Positions 32,401 to 44,929 are shown, counted from the first letter of the stretch. The stretch: DNA of 64,000 bases from Haematococcus lacustris (GCA_030144725.1 JASKMD010000012.1:8968928-9032927), one strand, 5' to 3'. Numbers and translations: made by a program. The notes: a model not told the origin generated them from the letters alone.

Positions 32401-35400
32401 TGCTGACCGCACAGCTGCAACAGGCTGAAGAGGAGGCAACCCTGAGGGAGGCCCAGCAGCTGCGCAGTGGCGGCGGGCTGAAAGCCGGGGCCAAGGGCAG
32501 CCCAGACCCTGGCAGGGCCATCTCTCACGTGGGCCGTCTGCCCCTGGAGGTGGGCTGTTGGCAGTGATATGGTGTGACACGGTGTAGTACACGAGTTAAT
32601 ATGATGTGATGTAGGAGTGTGACATAGTGGGATGACCCTGATCAGTAGCTGCACCATGTGCTGCGTCTCAGTGTGTCTTAGTGTGATGTGGTGTGATGTG
32701 GTGCAGGCCGCTCTCAGTCTGGTGTCAGGGCACCCTCACCACTTCGCCCTGCTGGGCAGTGAGGAGGATGGGCAGGTGGCCAGTCAGTGGCAGGGGCGCC
32801 GGGCCGTGCTGGACATGGCTGAGCCCCTGGTAGAGTGGGAGCTGCGGGTAGGTCTGCTGCCTGGTGCAGGGGCCAGAGGGGCTGGTAAGGTGGGCTGTAT
32901 GATGCACGGATGACTGGGGTGGTGTGCCCCGCCCCGCCCCGCCCCGCCCCGCCCCGCCCCGCCCCGCCCCGCCCCGCCCCGCCCCGCCCCGCCCCGCCCC
33001 GCCCCGCCCCGCCCCGCCCCGCCCCGCCCCGCCCCGCCCCGCCCCGCCCCGCCCCGCCCCGCCCCGCCCCGCCCCGCCCCGCCCCGCCCCGCCCCGCCCC
33101 GCCCCGCCCCGCCCCGCCCCGCCCCGCCCCGCCCCGCCCCGCCCCGCCCCGCCCCGCCCCGCCCCGCCCCGCCCCGCCCCGCCCCGCCCCGCCCCGCCCC
33201 GCCCCGCCCCAGGCACACCTGCCCTTTCCACAATGCCTGCTACACCTGCCCCATACACAATGGGTAAACACTCCGCCCCTCCATTGCCTGAGCTACCACA
33301 CAGCTGTATGCCTGATACTGCTGCTGCTGGTCGTGACCTCCTCCTCAGGCCACCCCCGCACTCCTGGCAGCAGAGGAGGGAGCAGTGCAGCCTACCACTA
33401 CCACTACCGCCATCACCACCACCAACAACCCGGGCCCCCGCCTGCCCGGCCTGCTCCCCTTCCCCGTTCGCCTCCCCTTCCAAGCCAAAGCACCGCAGCC
33501 AGCTCAGGTCCAGGGCCAGGCCCACGCGCAGGAGCAGGGGCAAGGCCAGGGCCAGGGCCAGGACCTCAAGGCTGGCCCCTTGGCCCTGTCAAGGCATCAG
33601 GGGGTGCCAGACAGCACTCCTGCACCCAGGACCCCTGTCTTCCAGCTGCCTGGCCTGGCCCTGACACTGAAGACAGCAGGGGGCCAGGCCCTGCACCTGG
33701 TGCCCACCTTCATCTCACTCCCCCAGGTGTGACCCCCCGGCTGGGCCCGGCTGGCCCCTGCTGGCCAGCTTGGATTAGATAGATGTGCATGGGATGGTGT
33801 GCTGGTGCATGGGAAAATGCCCATGCATGCATGCCCATCCACCAGCCTCCATGCCTGACACACCAGCCTGGATATCCTATAGCATTGACATCCCACAACC
33901 TAGATGACTCAAGAGATATCTTGAGTGGTGGATGGTGGGTTTACACTGCTAAGCTGCCAGCCTGGTATGGCTGCCGGGCAGCCACCCAGGTCCCATGACA
34001 CCCCACCTTCTCTCTCACCTACCCTCCTGCTGGACGCACCGCTCAGACCCATCTAGCTAGCCTTCCTGCTGGTCTCACCACTCAGCTGTCTACACCCCTA
34101 GCCAAGACACCACTGGCCACCCATCCACTCGTCCACTTGCTCTCCCACCCACCCGCCCACCCTCCAACTCACCCTCCCGTTCATTCGTCCTCCCACCCAC
34201 CCGCCCGCTTGCCCTCCCTGATGATCACACCAGCACATACCCAGACAGTCAGCCAGGCACCCAGGTACCAGGCCTTGCCCAGGCCACTAGGTACCAGGCC
34301 TTGCCCACCTCCCCCCACCTCCCAGCCCACCTTCCTCTCTGCCCACCTTCCTCCCAGCCCACCTTCCTCCCAGCTCCACAACCCCCTGCCCGCAGTTGCT
34401 GTCAGCGGTGGTGGTGGGGCGCCAGGTGGCTGCTCGGCTGTGGCTCAGGGGCCGTCGCTCCTGGAGGGAGCAGTTTGCTCGGCGGTTGGAGGCCTCTGCC
34501 TTGGCCCTCTCAGGTGAACCTCAGCCTCCCTCATCCTTCTCATTCAACTGTGCTGGTTGCAACGTGTGATTTTGTTTGACCGGAGGGATCCTGTAGACCC
34601 ATCCCTGTTAGTCATTGCTCAGGAGTGCGGTGCAGTGCAATGCCTCAAGATCATTTGTGCCTGGCCATGAAGTCGCTGGGTTGGCATGTGTCTCTGCAGC
34701 TGGTGTGCACATGGCTTGTACATGCCTTCTCACACCCACTTATACATTGGAACATGCCTGGATAGGCCCTGGCATCACACTCGTACCTGGCCCAGCATGC
34801 TCCAGCACCCTGCGCCCTGGCCTAACAGACAGCCTGACCTAGGCCTCGAAACCTTCCATTCATACCCCTTGATCTTTTCCGTAGGATTCAGCCCGTCCTT
34901 CGTCCCCCCTCCCTCGAGCTCCTCTGCTGCCAACCGCGACACTGAGGACGAGGACGACGACGGCGAGGGATATGGGCAGCCCCCCGAGGCCAAGCAGCTG
35001 TTGCAGGAGCTGGGCGAGCCTAACAAAGCTTCTGCGGCAGCTGCAGCCGCGTCCCTGGCTGCGGCGGCAGCGGCGCGCTTCCCGCCCGACACTGGCCTCG
35101 CGGCACACATCACTCAGGTATACTTGTCTGAGTGACAAAGAGAGCCACGCCTCGCACCACGTACGAACGCATCTAGTTATATAAGGCACCGCAGCGTTGC
35201 AACCTCTGTTTAGTTGGGCTGCGCAACGTGTACGGCTGGACAGGAGTGTGTCTTTTTACGGACGCGCAGATTGCGTTGGGCGTGGTGCGGTTGAGTGGAC
35301 GCGCCTTCTGCGTAGCAGGTAACGTCTGCGACAACTGGGTCGCGGACAGCCCCTGGGGCGAGGGTCTGATGGGGTTGCCCCCGCGGCTGGCGGTGCAAAC

Positions 35401-38111
35401 TGGATTTCTCGAGGATGTGGTGAGCGAGCTGGCGTTACACAACGCTTCGCTCAAGACAGCCGGCGCTGAAAGCAGCAGCGCGACGGAGAAAGCGACTGGC
35501 CACGACGCCGCATCCGCAGCCAGTGATGGTGCAGGCGCAGGTGACACGATACCGACAGGACAAGATGCTCACCTTCCAGCTGGATCCGTGACACCGGGCC
35601 TCGACCACGGTGCAGAGATCGGACTACCGGTGCAACCAGCGAGCCGCAGAAAGCACCGGACGTCGCCGCTCGCGCCGGGCTCCAAACCCGGGTACTGGGC
35701 GGGTGCAGGTCTGCGGCCGACGCAGGTTCTTGAATGCCAGGCTGGCGTGGCACTGCTGCTGGAGGCGGCCTGGATGGTCCTGCAGGAGGCGTGTGTAGGG
35801 GATGGGGACCTGGCAGCAGGCATCGCTCACAACGTGGCACATGAAGGTGTGACCAATGACACCCTCTGCCAGCCCCATGCCAGCCCCTGACCACCAGCTC
35901 TGCCATTGCCACAGCATGCCACATGCTGCTCCACTGGGCATAGAAACAATGACAGCCCACGAGCACCGTCAGTGCCATTCATGACCACAGGCGTGTGGGG
36001 ACACACCAATGCCTTTTCATGAGGACTGACACAAAAGTCACACACAGGGCTATCACATAATTGAAGCACACGATGCTGCAGCTGAGGTTGCGCATGGCTG
36101 CATGTGAGCCAGCTATGCTCAGGTTTGCTTCACCATCAGGGTGCACTCCTAGCTTGCCCCCGCACAGCATAGCGGCAGACCTATCCCTGGCCCCTCCACA
36201 GCCATGCTCTCCTCTCCTGCCTGCTCACACAGCAAGCAACCAGCAAGCCGTCTGCCCCTTTCCCACCATCACCACCACCACCCACCACTTTTTTCATCAT
36301 CTTACTCACACCCAATGTCTCACCACCTCCCCATCTGCGCAACCACACCCAGCGACCCACCTGAGCAGCACTCAGCCCCCATCACACATTCCACTCGTGT
36401 CCACACCTCCTACCTACTCGCCTGGCCCCACAGACCCCGCCCTGCCTGCCTGCTTGCCCCCCCTGCTGCCTGCAGCCGCTTCCAGTTCCCGGCCAGCAGG
36501 GGAGGTGTCACTGCTGATGTCTGTGCAGCTTAAGGCACAAGCACTGCAGCGCCCCACAGCATCACCCTCCCCCTGGCTGCCCCTTCACCCCTCCTCCCCC
36601 GCGGCCCTCTCCAACCACCAGCTTCAGTTCCCTACCTCCCCCACCCCAGCCGCCACCCCAGCCCCACCCACACCCAGTAGCCAGCACCCCACCGTGGACA
36701 TGGCGGCGCAAGCAAGCACAGAGGCCCCACCCCCTTCAGCCGTTCCAGCCGGGCCCTCCCCTGCTGCACCCAGCCCCTCGCCCGCTGCTGCCCAGGCCAC
36801 CCCCAGGGCCCAGGGGGCCCCCCTTGCCCTCCCACCCTCCCTTACCACCCACCTGCCTGCTCGCCCCCCAGGCCACACCCCTGAGCAGCCAGCAGGTCAG
36901 GCGGGCCCACAGCCAGGCAGCTCAGCCTCAGCTCTGCAGGCTTCAGTCAACCAGCCTGAGGCTGCTGACACCTCAATGGAACAGACAGCTTCTGACTCCC
37001 CAACATCTCCCCAAACCTCAACCAACTCGACCACCTCAGCTGACCTTACTGCAGCAGCTCCAGTATCCACGCCCACCCCTGGCTCACTGCCAGCGGCCAA
37101 CAATGGCCCTCCAGCAGTGCCCCTGCCGCCCAGGCCGACCCTGCCATCGCTGACCCGGGCCCCCTCCCCCCGGCAGCCACTGCTGCCTGTCAAGGGAGGA
37201 CCGGGGCTGCTGGCAGGCAGTAGGGAGGCGGAGCACAAGTTTGAGGTAAGGGGACAGAACAGGGCAGGGCAGGCAGCAAGGCAGCAGGGTGGCACCCATC
37301 CACCGCACTGGCACCAGCAGGGGGGTGTCAAGCCAGCCCTCTGCCTGCCTTGATCATGATACCGGTGGCCGAGGGTTTGTGGTGTAGGGCAATGCAGGAA
37401 AGGCTGACCATGATCATCAGCAATACCATCAGGACCAGCTTGATTACCGATAGTGAGGCTTGGTGCATGCTTCATGAGGAAGCAGGGGTTTGGAACCAAG
37501 GGGCCCATGCTGATGACATGCGTTTGTGCTAGCTGTTGCTTGAACTTGGTTGTGTGCCTGGCGTGCCTACTGAGCTTCGTGATGTATGATGAAGGTCCTA
37601 CCCCGGTACCGGCCTTGCCCAGCACCAACTTGGGCGTGAAAGCTAACGATGTGCAGGTCGGCGTGTACATTAATACCCGCAAGCTGTTCGACGAGGAGGC
37701 TCTGGATGCCCCTGACATGTTGAAGGGCAAGCAGGTGAGCGTCGTGGCGGCCAGGGTTTCCACCACCAAGCCACACGCCTGGTGTGGCTGCTGGGCATTG
37801 ACTCTGCTCAGATGACTGTGGCGGCTATAAGTATTGTTTGCCGCTTGGCCAAGTGTCGATCCAATACTTGTATGCGTGCGACCCCTCCAAACTTCAAATT
37901 CATATGTATTGTGCGCGACCCGCGACGTTGAAGGTGTCGAGCCGCTAGTTGACCCTCCTGAATGCAGGACACGGCAACTCGGGGGCTCCTCCTTCTGGGC
38001 GACCTAGGCTTGGACGTCGACGACGATGACGGCGAACTGTGGAAGGCACCGCCACTCGGCTTTATCAACCTTGCAGCCAGCACGCGCTTTGTCCCTACAC
38101 TCAGGTCTTAG
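28533..38111 (+). CDS. Unrecognised 1134-residue multi-exon protein
   Basis: Fourteen exons with consistent phases: 28533-28674, 28999-29111, 30428-30684, 30905-31063, 31704-32133, 32379-32549, 32707-32847, 33349-33726, 34396-34513, 34885-35117, 35270-35540 (or 35528), 36476-37245, 37657-37734, 37968-38111. The sum closes exactly in frame. Folded-looking blocks ([91 protein letters not shown]) alternate with Gln, Ser/Pro, Gly and Ala-rich linkers and one acidic run ([11 protein letters not shown]). The first residues ([15 protein letters not shown]) faintly recall the end of an FPL domain (CLEC16A/GFS9 family), so the true start might lie upstream; this is speculation. No transmembrane segment or catalytic motif was seen. 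Confidence 0.6.
29198..29222 (+). repeat. (CA)n microsatellite
   Basis: CA dinucleotide run with one CG interruption in the intron 29112-30427 of the unknown gene. A (CAG)n run lies at 29392-29424 in the same intron, with GGGGCAG units at 29860-29960. Confidence 0.9.
31071..31205 (+). repeat. (GGGTC)27 pentanucleotide array starting at a donor site
   Basis: 27 perfect units begin seven bases after the exon that ends at 31063 (donor GTGGGT) and run into a G-rich tail to about 31275. The Gly-Arg/Val-Gly-Ser frames across it are spurious. Confidence 0.95.
32927..33210 (+). repeat. (CCCCG)57 pentanucleotide array
   Basis: About 57 perfect units in the intron between exons ending at 32847 and starting at 33349. 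The frames rich in Pro-Ala-Pro-Arg or Gly-Ala-Gly-Arg are artefacts. Confidence 0.95.
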
Positions 38112-39277
38112 CGCGTGTTCGTGGCCGAAGTTGTGGCCGTGTTGCTCTCATGCTGTTGCGTTGGAATAGGTGCTCACGAGATGTTGCACATCCGGTGCAT
38201 TATATACCCACGTAACACTTGCCTTTTGTTGAATCAGCATTGGTGAAGTCATTGATGGTGCCACTGGGAGTTACATCAGGTGTTCCCAACATTGGGTTGG
38301 TAATATGCATGCATGTACTCTCTCAATACTGCATCGTTTTCGATAGCGTTTGGCACACTGGTAACTGCAAATCAATGCGCGTCATCTGACCATTAGCGCA
38401 AGCCATTGGAGTTTTTGCTCGCGTACTGCCACATGTGCCCGCGAACAAACCACAGCAGCGAGACGGGTATCCTTGGGACGGTGAGCCACATCCCTGTGGC
38501 GCCATCTATCTGGCGTAGTGAGCTGGTTGTGCACAAATGGAATGTCCGGCCAACACCCAACGCGATGCCTGCCGGGCGTGCAGGGCGCCTAGACGGGGTG
38601 ATTGAAACATAATAGATGTGCTCACTTCCGCCGAATACACCATTTGGGTCGGCGCACACTGAGGTATCACCGGGTTACACCCCCTCCTCCTCCACTATGT
38701 CCTTCACTGTGTTGCACCCGTTGCACCCACAGGAAAACGGCCACAAAATGTTTGTTCTTGACCCCTTGGCGCATTTGTTGAAACAAACCGCACGTTAAAC
38801 AGCCCAGGCTCCTATCAGTTTGACATCTTCAAAGTGACATCATGTTCTCCAAGCAGAATCAGGGCCACGGGGCTGTGGGGTGGCAGTTGAGCTATGAAAC
38901 TTTGCACGCAGGTGGATGGGATGTAGGGGAGTGTAACTCTCAGAGGAGCCGAGTCCAAACTCGGACATGGTGTGGAGTTGTGCGACTGACTGCATGGCCC
39001 TGGTCCTGAGATTGGCGGGAAGGGAGTTGGGGGTCACAGACCAAAGTGAGCTTTTGACATATCTGAGTAGGAGCGTGTGTAACAATGTCTAAAAGGAGCC
39101 TAACCTAGTAAGTAGCATGTTCTAAGTCCCAATGGTCGAGCTGTGGCATTGCCCTCTAAGTAAGGGGGGGAGGTGGGCTCATCGCCACATCGCCGCAACC
39201 GCTTTCCGATCCGACTGCTGCTGCCGACGCGCATGCGCATGTAGAGCAGCCTAAGCGACGAAGGCGGTCGCAGCGAT
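38112..39277. other. Repeat-containing spacer
   Basis: Contains the plus-oriented copy (38283-38545) of the dispersed repeat also found at 25930-26190. The rest has only short frames on both strands with no recognisable domain. Confidence 0.5.
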
Positions 39278-39285
39278 GACTGCAT

Positions 39286-40941
39286 CAGTGTTTTTTTTTT
39301 CATTTGGCCTCTTTCCAATTTCATAGCACAAAGTGTCATGGCTCAGATTGGGACTGTCATGTTCATAGCGCGGCCCTATTGGGCCCCATAGCGCACAACA
39401 AAAATGTCAAATAAAGCAATAGGCCCAATCAAAGGCGGTAGCGCCCACGCACAGCAGCGTTATCCAGCCACTTGCTAATGGCGCGCTCATCTGGGAATGT
39501 GTCCTAATCAAATTGATTGTTGCTGAAGACATTCAAGTGGCACTCTTGCAGCCTGTTGCGGGTGTCATCTTTGAGGTAAGCCATGGCTGAGAACATGCGC
39601 TCCTCCTCCACTAAGCCTGGTGGCCAGCTTGATGTACTCCAAGATGTCAGCCTTGGTGATGGGTTGGCCAGCCAAGTAGCGGCACAGCTTGGTGGTCCAT
39701 TGCTGGGTTGGCTGCTGCTCCACACGGTGTTCAGCTTGGCAGCGCATGACTTCCACAAATTGTTGGGATAGCAGATAGCTTTTGCTGCTCCAACAAGGCT
39801 GGCGCCAGTTGGCCGTTAGCCAGGGTCGTGTCCATGCAGTACCGGGCCTTGACAATGGCCAGGCGCTCAAGGAAGTCTTCATCGCTGGGCTGCTTGTCCC
39901 AGTAGTGGGCGTACACAATAGCCAGTCCTTTGGCATACTCCGGTGGGAGGAAGCGGCTGTGTAGGTCAAGTACCACAGCATCTGCTGTTGCTGCCAGCTC
40001 CTGCTTGGCACTGTCGACATGCTGCTGGAGTCACTGGCTGGCACTAAAGCAGCCCGGCGCCCTTTTGGGGGGATGGCGTACAGCTGCACCGGCTCACTGC
40101 CTAGCTCACTGCCTTCCTCCTCCTCCTCATTCTCACCAAACGTTGTCTCCATGTCTGCTGCTGCCTGCCTGCTGCCTACCTCCTCACTGTCACTGTCACT
40201 GTCAGCCTCATTTGATTGCACTGTCATACTGCCACTCCCATGCGGCTGCAATGCCAAATGGCCAGAGCCGTTGTACACCAGGCAGCTGCCAGGTCCTGCC
40301 ACATTGGTGAAGGCTGTCAGCTCAGGAAAGTCCAGTGCAGAGAAGGGGAAGGGGCCTGAGTACATGGCAGTGATCTTGTTGGCCGTCAGGGCCACCTCCT
40401 GCATAAGGTCCTCGACAAAGATGGCACGGCTTTGGCACACAAGGTTGAGGCGGTTGAGTGAGCGGAGGATAAGCAAGAGCCCGCAGGCTGCCAAAAGAGT
40501 AGGGAGGTCTGTGAGGAGGACACCAAGGACCTGATGTCACGCACCAGCCGCTCTGCTGGCTTCCGCAAGCTCAGCCAACGGGTTGGCGCGGCCCGCCCTA
40601 TCAGCTGACCCTTGAGCCCAAGGCTGTGGCAAAGCTGCTTGAACTTCTGGGTGCGGGCTGCAGAAATGCTGGTTGATGTTTTCCACAACTCTAGTAACCC
40701 TGGCTTGTAAGTTAATACCATCGCTATACCCTCGGCGGGCACGGCCCTCAGCCATCGGGACTGCGGCGCTTATCCAAATTGCGGCTCTAAGCCGAGCTGC
40801 GGCTGCAGTACAAAGTTCACTTTTTATAACGCGATGCGCTATAGCACAGTCCGCAAGGGGTCCAATCCATAGCGCACGGAGCCCTCTGAAATGTCGCTTT
40901 TTATAGCGATCGCTATATATAGCGTTAAAAAAAAAACACTG
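39286..40941 (-). mobile_element. hAT-superfamily DNA transposon with 8-bp target duplication
   Basis: Both ends carry the inverted terminus CAGTG followed by a ten-T run. The same eight bases, GACTGCAT, flank the element at 39278-39285 and 40942-40949, exactly the target-site duplication length of hAT elements. The minus strand encodes hAT transposase remnants: PTRWLSLRKPAERLV near 40580 and the C-terminal dimerisation motif ERMFSAMAYLKDDTRNRL near 39580, followed by a stop at 39504. Frames are broken between them. Subterminal GCGCTAT motifs occur at both ends. The element is 1656 bp, short for an autonomous copy. The perfect duplication suggests a fairly recent insertion. Confidence 0.9.
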
Positions 40942-41269
40942 GACTGCATGCCCCGCAATGGCCCAAATTTGAATCACTAAATTTGATGCTTTGTTGTGCA
41001 CGGCCTTGTAACTGCATAGTTATTCTGGATGGTTGAAAGGTAGCTGGCTGGGTTGGCTACATTGTGAATCATCTATCATAGTATTTGGCGCAGTGAGTGC
41101 AGAGTTACAGCCGTCCTACTAATAAGGGTCGGTTTCCTGTCATTTTCTGTTAGTTGGGAACACCCGAAGTTACACGCATGTGCACCCCAACAATTTAACA
41201 ATGTGCAAACAATGTGCAAGGCCTGGCAATGATTTGTGTGTTTATATGCAAAGGTGGAATTGCTGATGC

Positions 41270-43181
41270 GGGGGAATTTTCCGGAGGGTAACGGGGGAAT
41301 GAGGGGAAAAGCACAGCGGGGGAATTTTTATTCCCTCTCTAACCGCCGTCCAACTGCCGTTCCCCTGCGAGTTCGTTTGCGCCGTTGGGAAGTTCCCCCA
41401 GGGGAATGGCGATGGTTGGTCCCTAACCGCCCTCCCCTCCTCGCTTTTTGCTACCCTAGCCGAACCCCGCGGTAGCAAAAACAGTGCTCGAGGGGAAAAA
41501 TGACGGAAGAAGAAGAAGAAGAACAAGAAGACTTCTCCGGTAAAAACCGGCGTGCATTGAGGGAGGAGCTTCCGCCTGTGGCGCGGCCTGCTCCCACCTC
41601 CAAAAGTTGGACACAGGCTGGACATGTCCCCACCAAGCTGCCCAAGCTGTAGCAACAGACCACAGCTAGCAGCCAAGGCAAACAAAGAGGCATGAGAGGA
41701 GCAAAGACCAGTGCACTCGGCAGTTGGACCTATCTCTTCTCCTCGTTGACGAGAGCAGTTCCCGCCTTGTCCATCGGATGTCGCACTAAAAGCTGATTTT
41801 CAGGCTCCAAAAGTCCAAACTTCAGCTGTCAGCCAATGTCCCGCGTTGAGGTAGCTCTGCTCCCTCGTTGACGACGCCAACAACTCCACAGCAGCTCGAT
41901 GACCCGCAACGGTCGTGTGCGGCACCCGGACCTCATTCGTATTCCGCTGGACAAAGCGGTGCCCGTCAAGCCTGGGAAGGCTGTCCCGTTGCATCCCAAT
42001 TTATATACCGCTGGGTGCGGTGGTGAGGTAGCTTAGCCAATCCGTGCGACCGAAGTCAACGCGGATTGTTACCAGGGCCACCGCGTGGAGGTGCCTCACC
42101 GCCAGCCCCGGGAAAAATGACGGGGTACTACGATGATTTCGATGATGACTGGCAGCCCGATGGCACGCAGCCCGATGGCACACAACCCGATGGCATGTAG
42201 CCCGATGGTTCGCAGCCCGATGGCACGCAACCCGATGGCACGCAGCCCGATGGCTCTCAGCCAGGCTCTGACCATGACCTGCCGACGATTGTAGCAGCCC
42301 ATACGGTTGCGTCGGAGCTCTTAAAGAAGAGGGATAATGTTAAGCCGTTTTGGGACTTTGTTCAACAAGAATGCACAGCCCGTGACAGCTCCTTTGCCCT
42401 GAGTCCACCTCAATGCAAAGACGAGTACAAGTACGTCAAGAAGGGCGTCTCAAGTGTGATTGCTCGACTTGCGCTATCATAACCATTAGCTCAGCCTCAG
42501 CCTCAGCCTGCTGGTGGACAGTGGGCAGGAGCTGAGCAGCGTGCTGGTGGCCAGTGGGCAGGAATAGGGCAGCAAGGGCCGGTGAGCAAGGGTTGGCTGA
42601 CAGGCAAGTTGATGGTTGATGGCTGTCCAGTAAGGGTTGATGGTCTTGTCTGTAGACCGCTTCAATGCATTGTACAGTAGCAAAACACACATGGCTTCCC
42701 AGAACGGCTTAAACATTATCCCTCTTCTTTAAGAGCTCCGACGCAACCGTATGGGCTGCTACAATCGTCAGCAGGTCATGGTGAGAGCCTGGCTGAGAGC
42801 CATCGGGCTGCGTGCCATCGGGCTGCGTGCCATCGGGCTGCGAACCATCGGGTTGCATGCCATCGGGTTGTGTGCCATCGGGTTGCGTGCCATCGGGTTG
42901 CGTGCCATCGGGCTGTTAGTCATCATCGAAATCATTGAAGTACCCCGTCATTTTCCCCCTCGAGCACTGTTTTTGCTACCGCGGGGTTCGGCTGGGGTAG
43001 CAAAAAGCGAGGAGGGGAGGGCGGTTAGGGACCAACCACCGCAATTCCCCTAGGGGAACTTCCAAACGGCGCAAACGAACTCGCAGGGGAACGGCAATTG
43101 GACGGCGGTTAGAGAGGGAATAAAAATTCTCCAGCTGTGCTTCCCCCTTCATTCCCCCGTCACCCTCCGGAAAATTCCCCC
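41270..43181. mobile_element. Long inverted-repeat element with an interrupted left arm
   Basis: The right arm (about 42697-43181) is the reverse complement of two separated left segments, 41270-41506 and 42117-42354. They are separated by 604 bp flanked by the 13-bp direct repeat GGAAAAATGACGG (41494-41506 and 42111-42123). The interior is about 340 bp. Both arms carry a 15-bp tandem repeat coding for QPDGT-type pentapeptides. On the plus strand of the left arm this leads into SELLKKRDNVKPFWDFV... ending at 42479, with one in-frame stop at 42198. No transposase family was recognised. Confidence 0.7.
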
Positions 43182-43200
43182 ACATTGGAAACAACACCAA

Positions 43201-44929
43201 AATGTGCAATTTGGTTGTGGGACGTGAATGGACGGAGATGCGCAAAGCTCCAGGCTCTAGGCTCAGCAACGCGGAATGTCGACGCGCCATTGGTATAGCG
43301 GAAATATGCCTGCGTGGATGCAAGGCAAATTCGCTTACGGACCCGTTAGCTTCCTCAATCCCGATTTCTTTATTGGGTTGCCCGCCCTTACCTTTAACAA
43401 CGTTGCCAACCGCTATGTCGAAGTGCCGATGTCTCTGCAAGAGCTAGCCAGTTTCCGCTGTAAAGTTGAAGAATGTAGTGTCGAAGAAAAGTAACAATCT
43501 CCTATGCTCGCGGCCGCTTGCTACACAAGGGCTTGCGGTGGCACAGCGACGGTTCGAAGCGCAAGTTTGAGTTGCTCGTAGTCGGCCGTCAAGGTAGCTA
43601 TGTGCTTTACAAATGATGCCGTGGCAACAAACCCATGCACTCAGGCAAACTAATTGCTTGAGATTTGGCACATAGCCGATCCCAACATGTAAAACTGATT
43701 TTGCAGATTTTGATGTGCAAGTCTGACATGCAATAAGCACACTTGCGACTTGCGGTACACTTGCGGAACACGCGGTGCTAGCTGCTCGCCCTTTGTAGCT
43801 TGGGTATACTCATCCGAGTTAGTGAGAATTACATGTAATGGATAATCGGCGGAGTACATTATGCGAAAATAATGGACGAGTCCGAGGCGATGCGGGCATA
43901 CACACCGAGGCGCAGCCGAGGTGTGTATGGCCGCGGAGACGAGGACGAGTCCATTAGATTCGCGTAATGTGCGAAGTAGAGGCGATTATCTGGTATATCT
44001 GAGGTCCGCGGCTTGTCAAATATACAAAAGTGCTCCCCGCGGCCCGTCAAATATACAAAAGTGCTCCCCGCGGCCCGTCAATTATACAAAAGCGCGGTCA
44101 ACGTTAGGTCAAATATCTGAAATTTCTGACAACGAAGTGGCTTAGCAGCAACGTACAAGCGTTCTATCTATCTATCTGCAATGAGCGCGGCATGCCCAAG
44201 GCCCAAAGCTTCTAGTCAACATGCCAGGCTGGCAATTATAAGTATACATGCCACTAAGCTACCGCGCTTTGTTGCATTTGCCGCGCTGAGGTTGCAATAG
44301 TTGCGTAGGCGAGCTTGCGAATGGTAACTCGCGACTTGCAAGTTTCGACGTGCCTTACATGCAACTAGCACACCCACGACTTGCGGTACACTTGCAAAAC
44401 ACGCGGAGCTAGCTGCTCGCCTTTGCAGCCTTGATATACTCATCCGAGTTATGGAAAATTATTTGATCCTGTATTTTGCATACACCTCAGATATGACCCT
44501 GTATTTTGCATATTGCATTTTGCACCTCATATACACAAAGTTAGTGCGGTCTTTGGGAGTCGAACCATGGTAGCAACCTTGTCATGCCCCGCCAAAGGAG
44601 ACGACGTAGTGAGGAAGGCAGACAAAACATACTCTATACTTGTACTATGATTTACTTGTAGTGGAGGGAAACTACCCACAAACCACCCACAAGCTTGCAG
44701 GATGAGGGAAGTTGTTCTGAATGAAGTCATGTAATATGTCAAAACCCTCACGTCACGCTTCTTTGATGCAGCTATTGACAGCAAAAGACACACAGCCCAA
44801 TATACATCACATTGCTATCAACATGCTTTAGCGTTGGCCAGGGCATTCGTCATACAGCCGCAAGGTTTGCTTCCCAAGTGGCTCTCATCCCCATGCACTC
44901 ACACTACTCCACAAGTGCATGGACGTTGG
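43201..44929. other. Repeat cluster: direct repeats, hairpin and 31-bp tandem units
   Basis: A ~120-bp direct repeat lies at about 43712-43834 and 44343-44461 (shared GACTTGCGGTACACTTGC and ATACTCATCCGAGTTA). Between the copies are a hairpin with a 10-bp stem (43897-43906 with 43920-43929) and three 31-bp tandem units from 44015. A short plus frame at 43276-43494 (SFLNPDFFIGLPALTFNNV) matches nothing I know. Confidence 0.6.
44015..44100 (+). repeat. 31-bp tandem repeat, about 2.7 copies
   Basis: Units start at 44015, 44046 and 44077 (GTCAAATATACAAAAGTGCT then CCCCGCGGCCC); the third is diverged and partial. Confidence 0.9.

Noticed and set aside
32714..33782. Pro/Ala/Arg and Gly/Arg frames over the CCCCG array
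   Set aside because: The array is an intron between two phase-matched exons of the unknown gene.
43860..43980. Hammerhead ribozyme at the hairpin with GGACGAGTCC arms
   Set aside because: The invariant CUGAUGA and GAAA core could not be placed; only stem pairing is present.
44015..44100. CRISPR-like array of 31-bp repeats
   Set aside because: The units are directly tandem without spacers and the context is nuclear eukaryotic DNA.
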